From contig NZ_QPHL01000017.1 in assembly GCF_003335675.1 (NCBI RefSeq), positions 558,001 through 622,000 of the forward strand: a DNA stretch of 64,000 nt. The letters run 5' to 3'. The notes below the pieces were generated by a model. It was not told the origin of the DNA. It searched no databases and saw nothing but the letters and a program-made list of their open reading frames with translations. This document shows, piece by piece, positions 1 through 6,576 of the stretch; position 1 is the first letter of the stretch; each line of letters starts with the position of its first letter. The position numbers were made by a program, and so were the translations under genes. Origin of the DNA: Winogradskyella sp. KYW1333. GTDB lineage: Bacteria; Bacteroidota; Bacteroidia; Flavobacteriales; Flavobacteriaceae.

Positions 1-1949
1 TTGGAGATATATATGATTATGTTCAAACAAATATTTTTGAAAAAAAAGAAATTGATAATTCAATTGTAAATATTGGTTTTTGGCCAGGTGGAGATAGAGA
101 TGGCAACCCGTTTGTGACACCTCAAATAACGCTAAATGTAGCGCGAAAATTAAAAGAATCTATAATTAAAAGTTACATTAAAGATGTAAAGTATTTGAGA
201 AGGCGACTAACCTTTAAAGGAATTAGAGAAAGAATTATAGATTTAAATCATAGACTTCATAACACATTATTACATAAAGACCATTCTACTAGAATTTCAC
301 TTATAGAATTTAGGCGAGAGCTTTATGATATTAGAGATGTACTAATAAACGAACATCAATCATTATTTGTAGATAAAGTAACCACTCTAATTAATAGAAC
401 TACTCTTTTTGGATATCATTTTGCAAGTTTAGATATAAGACAAGATAGTCGTGTGCATGATGCCATGTTTAGAGCTTTGGTAAAGGAATTAATTGAAAAT
501 AAAACTGAATTGTTCCCTGAAGACTTCCATGATTATTCGCTTGATAAACAATTAAAGCACCTGTCTGAAATAAAAGGTTTAATAGCAGATGATATTGAAT
601 TTAAGGATGAAATGGCAATTAATATTGTTGAGACAATTAGAGCCATGAAAACCATACAAGATAAAAATGGTGAAATTGCATGTAATAGATACATCATAAG
701 TAATAATCAAACAACAATGAATGTGCTTCAGTTGTTTGCAATGCTTAAGATAATTGCCTTTGGAGACAATCTGACGGCCGATTTAGTTCCATTATTTGAA
801 ACAGTTACGGATTTGGAAGCTTCGCCAGCAGTAATGGAGGAGTTATATACAAATCCAAATTACAGAAAACACCTTGAGGAAAGAGGAAACAAGCAAACAA
901 TTATGCTTGGTTTCAGTGATGGTACTAAAGATGGTGGATATTTAATGGCTAACTGGGCAATATTTAAAGCAAAAGAGAGATTAACTGCATTATCAAGAAA
1001 ATATGATATTGATGTGATATTTTTTGATGGTAGAGGTGGTCCACCAGCAAGAGGAGGAGGTAAGACTCACCAGTTTTATGCATCTTTAGGACCAACCATA
1101 GAAGACAAAGAAATTCAGCTTACAATACAAGGACAGACCATTAGTTCTAATTTTGGTACTGTTGATTCTTCTCAATATAATATGGAGCAATTGATAAGTT
1201 CGGGTATTTCAAATAGATTGAATGATAAGAATTTAGAGATGCTAAAAGAAGATAAATTGGTTATGGATAACTTGGCGAATCTAAGCTATGATACCTATAT
1301 CAATTTTAAAAAGCACCCGAAATTTTTATCATACCTTGAACAAATGAGTACTTTGAAGTACTATGCTAAAACCAATATTGGCAGTAGGCCTTCAAAAAGA
1401 GGTAAATCTGACAGTTTAGTTTTTGCAGATTTACGTGCTATACCGTTCGTGGGATCCTGGAGTCAATTAAAACAGAATGTTCCTGGATTTTTTGGAGTTG
1501 GTACAGCATTAAAGCATTATGAAGAGAAGGGTGAGTTTGAAAAAGTACAACACTTGTATCAAGAATCTAGATTTTTTAGAGCACTTATTGCAAATAGTAT
1601 GATGTCTTTGTCTAAGTCCTTTTTCAACTTAACTAGATACATGTCTGAAGATCCAGAATATGGTGATTTTTGGAATCTTATTTATGAGGAGTATTTAACC
1701 TCAAAGCGCTTGATATTAAAACTTACTGGTTCAAAAGAACTCATGGAAGACGAACCAGTTTCTAAAGCTTCAATTGATGTTAGAGAATCTATAGTCTTAC
1801 CTTTGCTGACCATACAACAGTATGCCCTTAAGAAAATTCAAGAGTTAGAGAAAGATAAGTCTAACAATGCGGAAGAAATAAGGGTGTTCGAAAAAATGGT
1901 TACTAGATCATTGTTTGGGAATATTAATGCAAGTAGAAATTCTGCTTAA
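1..1949 (+). CDS. ppc: Phosphoenolpyruvate carboxylase, 5'-truncated by window edge
   Basis: Carboxylates PEP with bicarbonate to oxaloacetate, the anaplerotic feed of the TCA cycle (cytoplasm). The reading frame is open from position 3, so the gene starts before the window; about 648 codons are present of a family length of roughly 850-900. The PEPC signature GGDRDGNP lies at 87-110. The glycine-rich active-site hairpin GRGGPPARGGG lies at 1029-1061 and supplies the catalytic arginine. The N-terminal catalytic histidine region is outside the window. A GTG at 114 is internal and is not the start. The C-terminus reads SRNSA, where well-studied enzymes end in RNTG or QNTG, so the terminal glycine is replaced by alanine. 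The gene ends at a strong hairpin and converges on the amt operon. Confidence 0.97.
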   Translation, partial: GDIYDYVQTNIFEKKEIDNSIVNIGFWPGGDRDGNPFVTPQITLNVARKLKESIIKSYIKDVKYLRRRLTFKGIRERIIDLNHRLHNTLLHKDHSTRISLIEFRRELYDIRDVLINEHQSLFVDKVTTLINRTTLFGYHFASLDIRQDSRVHDAMFRALVKELIENKTELFPEDFHDYSLDKQLKHLSEIKGLIADDIEFKDEMAINIVETIRAMKTIQDKNGEIACNRYIISNNQTTMNVLQLFAMLKIIAFGDNLTADLVPLFETVTDLEASPAVMEELYTNPNYRKHLEERGNKQTIMLGFSDGTKDGGYLMANWAIFKAKERLTALSRKYDIDVIFFDGRGGPPARGGGKTHQFYASLGPTIEDKEIQLTIQGQTISSNFGTVDSSQYNMEQLISSGISNRLNDKNLEMLKEDKLVMDNLANLSYDTYINFKKHPKFLSYLEQMSTLKYYAKTNIGSRPSKRGKSDSLVFADLRAIPFVGSWSQLKQNVPGFFGVGTALKHYEEKGEFEKVQHLYQESRFFRALIANSMMSLSKSFFNLTRYMSEDPEYGDFWNLIYEEYLTSKRLILKLTGSKELMEDEPVSKASIDVRESIVLPLLTIQQYALKKIQELEKDKSNNAEEIRVFEKMVTRSLFGNINASRNSA

Positions 1950-1972
1950 CATATAAAAATCAATAAAAACTA

Positions 1973-2002
1973 AAAAGCCTTATAGATTTCTATAAGGCTT
2001 TT
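1973..2002 (+). terminator. Rho-independent terminator of ppc
   Basis: A 13-bp stem (AAAAGCCTTATAG pairing with CTATAAGGCTTTT, loop ATTT) starts 24 nt after the ppc stop codon. The A-run before and T-run after the stem allow it to work on either strand between the convergent ppc and amt genes. Confidence 0.9.
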
Positions 2003-2033
2003 ATGTTGTTTATTAGAAGACTATAGTGAATTA

Positions 2034-2070
2034 AAAAACCCCCAAAAACATTACATTTCAGAGGGTTTTT
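2034..2070 (-). terminator. Probable terminator of the porin-amt-glnK-amt operon
   Basis: The arms AAAAACCC (2034-2041) and GGGTTTTT (2063-2070) are complementary with a 21-nt loop. On the minus strand the second arm ends in a T-run, 44-80 nt beyond the stop codon of the last amt gene. The stem is shorter and the loop longer than in the ppc terminator, so it is a weaker call. Confidence 0.6.
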
Positions 2071-2113
2071 AACTAACAACTAATTATCTAAACAATCAAT
2101 CTAAAATTTATAT

Positions 2114-3346
2114 TTAATGTTCGTTCATTCTAAAATCAGGGTATGCATCCATACCATGTTCATGACCGTCTAAGCCCTCTAACTCCTCGCGCTCAGAAAC
2201 TCTGATTCCAACGGTTTTCTTAAGTATAAATATTATTATGAAAGATGATACAATACAAATGGCAGCGTATGAAGCTACACCTATAAGTTGACTTAAAAAT
2301 TGTGCGCCACTAGCCAGGTTTCCAAAGAGACCTACAGCTAATGTTCCCCAGATACCACATATTAAGTGTACTGCAATTGCTCCAACAGGATCATCTAATT
2401 TTAATCTGTCAATAAAGCTAACTGCAAATACGATAAGTGCGCCGGCAACTGCTCCAATTAAAATGGCATCGGTTGGACTCATTTGATCAGCTCCTGCTGT
2501 TATACCAACTAAACCACCTAGAATACCATTTAAGAACATAGTTAAGTCTAAGTTTTTAAACATAGCACTAGAGACTAATGCTGAAACAACACCACCTGCA
2601 GCTGCGGCTAAACAAGTTGTTACAAGAGTTAAAGATGTAAGTTCAGGGTCAGCTGATAAAACTGAGCCACCATTAAATCCAAACCAGCCTAACCAAAGAA
2701 TCAAAACACCTGCTGTTGCTAGTGGTATATTATGACCTGGTATTGCTTGAAGCTTTCCATCTTTAAACTTGCCAATTCTGGCACCAAGCAAACAAACTGC
2801 AACAACAGCTGCCCATCCACCTACTGAGTGAACTAATGTTGAACCTGCAAAATCATAAAAAGGAGTCTCCATGCTGTCTAAGAATCCACCACCCCATTTC
2901 CATGATCCGGCAATTGGATAAATAATACCAACATATAGCACGGTAAAAATCATAAACGGACCAATTTTAATACGTTCTGCAACAGCTCCAGAAACAATCG
3001 TTGCTGCCGTTGCGGCAAACATTCCTTGAAATAAGAAATCAGTCCAGTAAGTATAACCTTCGTTATATGCAAGATCTAGAGCACCAGCATCTGTTAATGG
3101 TGCATCTAATCCAAAACCTGCGAATCCTAAAAACCCATTAAAATCCCCAGGATACATTAAGTTAAATCCAACAAGACAATAAAGCAAAAGGCCAACTGTA
3201 ATTATAAATATATTTTTAAATAAAATGTTAATCGTATTTTTTTGACGTGTCAGTCCAATTTCCAGAAATGCAAAACCTAAATGCATAAAGAAAACTAGCG
3301 CAGTACAGATCATCATCCATACATTATTTGTAGTTAATAATTCCAT
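2114..3346 (-). CDS. amt: Ammonium transporter, last gene of operon
   Basis: Inner-membrane ammonium channel of the Amt/MEP/Rh family, 410 aa. The pore residues are present: the twin histidines in LVHSVGGW (H173) and AVHLICG (H327), the Phe gate in GMFAATAA (F110), the acidic residue in YDFAGST (D166), and the WFGFNGGS segment that contributes to the external ammonium site. The C-terminal tail carries the family pattern GLRVSEREELEGLDGHEHG, the part that meets the PII T-loop. The start ATG is only 5 nt after the glnK stop, so it is surely co-transcribed with glnK and likely regulated by it. It differs clearly from the second amt in the operon in loop lengths and N-terminus. Confidence 0.96.
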   Translation of the reverse strand: MELLTTNNVWMMICTALVFFMHLGFAFLEIGLTRQKNTINILFKNIFIITVGLLLYCLVGFNLMYPGDFNGFLGFAGFGLDAPLTDAGALDLAYNEGYTYWTDFLFQGMFAATAATIVSGAVAERIKIGPFMIFTVLYVGIIYPIAGSWKWGGGFLDSMETPFYDFAGSTLVHSVGGWAAVVAVCLLGARIGKFKDGKLQAIPGHNIPLATAGVLILWLGWFGFNGGSVLSADPELTSLTLVTTCLAAAAGGVVSALVSSAMFKNLDLTMFLNGILGGLVGITAGADQMSPTDAILIGAVAGALIVFAVSFIDRLKLDDPVGAIAVHLICGIWGTLAVGLFGNLASGAQFLSQLIGVASYAAICIVSSFIIIFILKKTVGIRVSEREELEGLDGHEHGMDAYPDFRMNEH

Positions 3347-3351
3347 GTTTT

Positions 3352-3690
3352 TTATTTTAAAGTATTTCCTCCTTTTTCCCCTGTTCTTATTCTATAGACT
3401 TCCTCGATATTTGATACGAAGATTTTTCCATCACCTATATCTCCGGTTGCACCAGATTCTAAAATGGCTTTTATGGTTACATCCTCAAAATCATCATTAA
3501 CTACTATTGATAAATAGCGTCTTTGAATATCACTTGTGCTGTAGGAAATACCGCGGTAAACGTGTCCTTCTTTTTCGTTTCCAAGTCCAGTTACATCCCA
3601 ATAAGAGAAGAAGTTGACACCTACATCGTGTAATGCTCCTTTTACCGAAGAAAACTTGGATTTTCTAATAATTGCTTCGATTTTTTTCAT
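3352..3690 (-). CDS. glnK: PII nitrogen regulatory protein (GlnK type)
   Basis: Trimeric PII signal protein, 112 aa, expected to plug Amt channels when nitrogen is plentiful. Visible features are the start MKKIEAIIRKSKF, the T-loop YRGISY (Y45 and Y50, Y50 aligning with the uridylylated Tyr51 of E. coli GlnB), the Walker-like TGDIGDGKIFV segment and the C-terminal RIRTGE. By-eye alignment puts Glu at the position of Gln39 and Arg at that of Lys58, the canonical 2-oxoglutarate-pocket residues, and the T-loop is one residue short. The gene lies between two amt genes, as expected for a channel regulator. Family membership is secure; whether it senses 2-oxoglutarate normally is uncertain. Confidence 0.95.
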   Translation of the reverse strand: MKKIEAIIRKSKFSSVKGALHDVGVNFFSYWDVTGLGNEKEGHVYRGISYSTSDIQRRYLSIVVNDDFEDVTIKAILESGATGDIGDGKIFVSNIEEVYRIRTGEKGGNTLK

Positions 3691-3726
3691 GTTGTTATTT
3701 GTTAGTATTTAGATAATTATTTAAAC

Positions 3727-3764
3727 ACTTAAAGATGACTTATATAGTTAAGTCACCTTTAAGT
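3727..3764 (-). other. Intercistronic stem-loop between amt and glnK
   Basis: Two 16-nt arms with a 6-nt loop lie in the 98-bp gap between the upstream amt and glnK. Read as the operon transcript (minus strand) the stem is fully paired with one G-U pair; on the plus strand that pair is a mismatch. No T-run follows on the minus strand, so it looks like an RNA processing or stability element rather than a terminator. Confidence 0.7.
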
Positions 3765-3788
3765 TTGTATAGTTAGTAAAGTTTAGAT

Positions 3789-5057
3789 TTATTCATTATC
3801 AAGTTCTCTCTGTCTTTTACCTGGATAAGCAATTGACCCATGTTCAGAAATATCAAGTCCTTGAATCTCTTCTTCCTCAGTAACGCGTAGTCCTAGAGTC
3901 TTTTTAAGTATAAAAAAGACTATTGCTGAAAGGACTATTGCCCAAGCCGCATATGCCAAAACACCTATGGCTTGAGAACCTAATTGAGAAGCACCACCAC
4001 CGTTAAGTAAACCAATGCCTGTATCACCATCAACACCCCAAAGACCAATAACTAATGTTCCCCAGGCTCCTACTACACCATGAACTGAAACAGCACCTAT
4101 AGCATCATCAACTTTAAGCTTTTTTTCAATAAACTCAATTGAGAAAACCACTATTACACCACCAATAAGACCTGCTAAAACGGCACCACCGTCTGTCATA
4201 TTTCCACACCCTGCAGTTATACTTACAAGACCAGCAAGTGCACCATTAAGTGTTTGGGATAAGTTTGGTTTACCATACCATATCCAAGTTGTAACTAACG
4301 CTCCTAAGGCTCCAGCTGCTGCAGCCAAATTGGTTATTAAGACCACTGTTGAAGCACCAACGGCATCATCTCCTCCCCAAGCTAGTTGAGAACCACCATT
4401 GAATCCAAACCATCCTAGCCAAAGGATAAAAACTCCTAATGTTGCTAAAATTTGATTATGACCTGGAATCGGTAACACTTTGCCATCAACAAATTTTCCA
4501 ATTCTTGGGCCTACCATAATTGCAGCTATCAATGCAGCCCAGCCACCAACGGAGTGTACAATTGATGATCCAGCAAAATCTATAAATCCTAGTTCGGTTA
4601 ACCAACCTGAACCTTGCCACTGCCATCCACCAGAAATAGGATAAATAATTGCAGTCATAACAATTGAAAATATAATATATGTTGTATATTTTGTTCTACC
4701 GGCAATTGCTCCTGATACAATTGTAGCCGCAGTTGCTGCAAACATTGTTTGAAAGAACAGGTCTGCTCCTTCTCCTTGCATTAACCCACTCCAAAAGAAC
4801 CATCCATTTGAAGTGTCACCATACATTAACGAATAACCTATGAACCAGTAAGTCAATGATCCAACGCATATATCTAGCACATTTTTCATTGCTATATTCA
4901 CTGCATTTTTTGACCTAGTCATACCAGATTCAACCAACGTAAATCCTGCTTGCATGAAAAACACTAGGATACCAGATAATAACATCCATAGCATTCCCAT
5001 GTCACCTTCAACAGCTGAAGTATCTTGAATTATAAGGGGCATATTTAATAATGACAT
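3789..5057 (-). CDS. amt: Ammonium transporter, second gene of operon
   Basis: Second Amt/MEP channel, 422 aa. Twin histidines are in IVHSVGGW (H168) and SVHGVVGAW (H326); the Phe gate is F106 in TMFAATAA; D160 is in IDFAGSS. The N-terminus has a stretch MPLIIQDTSAVEGDMG before the first membrane helix, longer than in the other amt and perhaps exposed to the periplasm. The C-terminal tail GLRVTEEEEIQGLDISEHG fits PII control. Hairpins flank it on both sides, between it and the porin and between it and glnK, so its message may be separated from its neighbours after transcription. Two different Amt proteins may differ in affinity or in regulation; the sequence does not show which. Confidence 0.96.
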   Translation of the reverse strand: MSLLNMPLIIQDTSAVEGDMGMLWMLLSGILVFFMQAGFTLVESGMTRSKNAVNIAMKNVLDICVGSLTYWFIGYSLMYGDTSNGWFFWSGLMQGEGADLFFQTMFAATAATIVSGAIAGRTKYTTYIIFSIVMTAIIYPISGGWQWQGSGWLTELGFIDFAGSSIVHSVGGWAALIAAIMVGPRIGKFVDGKVLPIPGHNQILATLGVFILWLGWFGFNGGSQLAWGGDDAVGASTVVLITNLAAAAGALGALVTTWIWYGKPNLSQTLNGALAGLVSITAGCGNMTDGGAVLAGLIGGVIVVFSIEFIEKKLKVDDAIGAVSVHGVVGAWGTLVIGLWGVDGDTGIGLLNGGGASQLGSQAIGVLAYAAWAIVLSAIVFFILKKTLGLRVTEEEEIQGLDISEHGSIAYPGKRQRELDNE

Positions 5058-5085
5058 AATTTTTAATTTTTTTAGTTAGATAATC

Positions 5086-5124
5086 TAGCACCTACTAATA
5101 ATCTTTAGATATTAGGAGGTGCTA
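5086..5124 (-). other. Intercistronic stem-loop between porin and amt
   Basis: Two 15-nt arms (starting TAGCACCT and ending AGGTGCTA) with one mismatch and a 9-nt loop fill most of the 76-bp gap between the porin and the first amt. No T-run follows on the transcript strand. It resembles the hairpin at 3727-3764 in placement and length but not in sequence. Confidence 0.7.
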
Positions 5125-5133
5125 AATATGTAT

Positions 5134-6144
5134 TTAGAATGTATAGATTGCGGCTAAAGTAAATGCAGCTAGGTTATCAGTGGCATCCCCGTCACTATCT
5201 AAGTATGGCATGGATTCACTCCAAGAATCTAATCTAATTTCTGGTTTAATGATTAAATTATCAACTACATAGCTCCCAGTTAAAGTGAGTGCTAGAACAC
5301 TTTCTTCAGCTGGATTTGCGTCACCGTGCAAACCAAAATATTCACCTCTTAGACCAATAGAAAAATCATCTGAAGTTGCCAACTGTGGATAAAGAGCAGC
5401 GCCATAAAAACCTGAACCATCATTATCGTTATATGCACCATTAATTCCTAAAAAGAAACTATCTGATAAATCAAAACCTCCCGTATAGTCTATTTCGAAT
5501 CCTAAACCTCCATTATTTCCACTGTCATAATATAAATTAAGATATTGTCCATAAAAACCTAATTGTGCACCAAAACCGTATTCTCCTGTAGCCGACACAT
5601 TATTCGTATCCCACGGATTAGTTATTGCTAACATTAAGCTTATATCGTCTGACAATGTGAAATCAGCCTTTAAACCCATGTGCGAAAATGGGCCGTTAGA
5701 AAATAAATATGAACAACTGTAATTAAAGTTTGCTGCTGGCGCTATAACCTCATATCCTAAAAATGTATTCCATCTACCAAAAGTTAAAGTAGTATTTTCA
5801 GATACATTCCAATATACATAGGCTTGATTAACAATACCATCAATTATATCGGAATTGAATGTAGCTCCTGCACCTCTTGGTCCAGTGACCAGATCAACCA
5901 CTGCACCAACTTTTTTTCCTTCATAACTGAAAATTACATTGGCCATACCCAATGCAAATCCAGTTTGGTCTGCAAAAGCAGTTCCAAAAGATTGATTGCT
6001 GTCGTCGGATGCTGTCAGATATGTTTGAAAATAGGCATCAACTGATCCGCTAATTGTAAATTTCTTTTCTTCAGTTTCTTGCGCATTAATTATTAATGCC
6101 GTGAAAAGTAATGTTAAAGTAAATAATCGTTTCATAAAATTCAT
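5134..6144 (-). CDS. Outer-membrane beta-barrel porin (BBP2/OmpL-like), first gene of the ammonium operon
   Basis: 336 aa. A typical signal peptide (MNFMKRLFTLTLLFTALIINA, cleavage after AQ likely) precedes a mature part of alternating hydrophobic strands rich in Gly, Asn, Tyr and Asp, with short acidic turns. It ends in LAAIYTF, an aromatic C-terminal residue typical of outer-membrane barrels. Recurrent segments such as FGRWNTFLGYEVI and MGLKADFTLSDDISLMLAITNPWD resemble the putative beta-barrel porin-2 (OmpL-like) family. It leads the amt-glnK-amt operon, which suggests an outer-membrane path for ammonium or another nitrogen source under nitrogen control. That role is inferred from context only. 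Confidence 0.85.
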   Translation of the reverse strand: MNFMKRLFTLTLLFTALIINAQETEEKKFTISGSVDAYFQTYLTASDDSNQSFGTAFADQTGFALGMANVIFSYEGKKVGAVVDLVTGPRGAGATFNSDIIDGIVNQAYVYWNVSENTTLTFGRWNTFLGYEVIAPAANFNYSCSYLFSNGPFSHMGLKADFTLSDDISLMLAITNPWDTNNVSATGEYGFGAQLGFYGQYLNLYYDSGNNGGLGFEIDYTGGFDLSDSFFLGINGAYNDNDGSGFYGAALYPQLATSDDFSIGLRGEYFGLHGDANPAEESVLALTLTGSYVVDNLIIKPEIRLDSWSESMPYLDSDGDATDNLAAFTLAAIYTF

Positions 6145-6189
6145 CTTTTATTAGTTAGATGAGCCAAAACTATATAATATTTAAACATA

Positions 6190-6208
6190 ACCCCTAAAAA
6201 AAAGGGGT
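6190..6208. promoter_or_regulatory. Operator-like inverted repeat, copy 1
   Basis: ACCCC-N9-GGGGT with an A-tract spacer, 46 bp upstream of the porin start codon. Its left half ACCCCTAAAAAA is repeated exactly 52 bp away at 6242, about five helical turns, so a dimeric regulator could bind both on one DNA face. The regulator is unknown; a Crp/Fnr-family nitrogen regulator is only a guess. Confidence 0.55.
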
Positions 6209-6240
6209 ACAAAATTAATTTTTACGAATATAAGATATTT

Positions 6241-6262
6241 TACCCCTAAAAAATAAAGGGTA
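6241..6262. promoter_or_regulatory. Operator-like inverted repeat, copy 2
   Basis: TACCCCTAAAAAATAAAGGGTA: the arms TACCC and GGGTA flank an A/T-rich spacer. It shares ACCCCTAAAAAA with copy 1 at a 52-bp offset. It lies 97 bp upstream of the porin start and about 315 bp upstream of gltB. Confidence 0.5.
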
Positions 6263-6576
6263 AACTAATTTTTATTGATTTTTTTATTGAAATGATAATT
6301 AGGATTTTCAATTATTTCTAAAATTTATTCTCATTTAATATTGAATTAATAATAAAACAATATTTTCGCAATCGTTTTCGTAATATTTAGCTGTGTTTTA
6401 TTAAAAAATCATGATTGAATATTTAGCATTATACGGGCAAAAATTTATCATTTTATCAATTAAAATCTCTTCAATTATCGATATGGGAAAAGTGTTTTCA
6501 CTTTTTTTTTTATCGAACAACTGCGCCTATATTAGAGGAGTGAATTGTTGTGAAAAACCCTCTAAAATTTTGAATT

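Larger units (their letters stand above)
6145..6576. promoter_or_regulatory. Shared control region between the amt operon and gltBD
   Basis: This 432-bp AT-rich gap separates the leftward porin-amt-glnK-amt operon from rightward gltBD. It holds the paired ACCCC-type elements near the porin side (6190-6262) and an imperfect palindrome CGCAATCGTTTTCG at 6367-6380. A short open frame (6411-6614) overlaps the gltB start and has no recognisable features, so I do not call it a gene. No clear -33/-7 promoter pair was pinned down. Confidence 0.7.
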
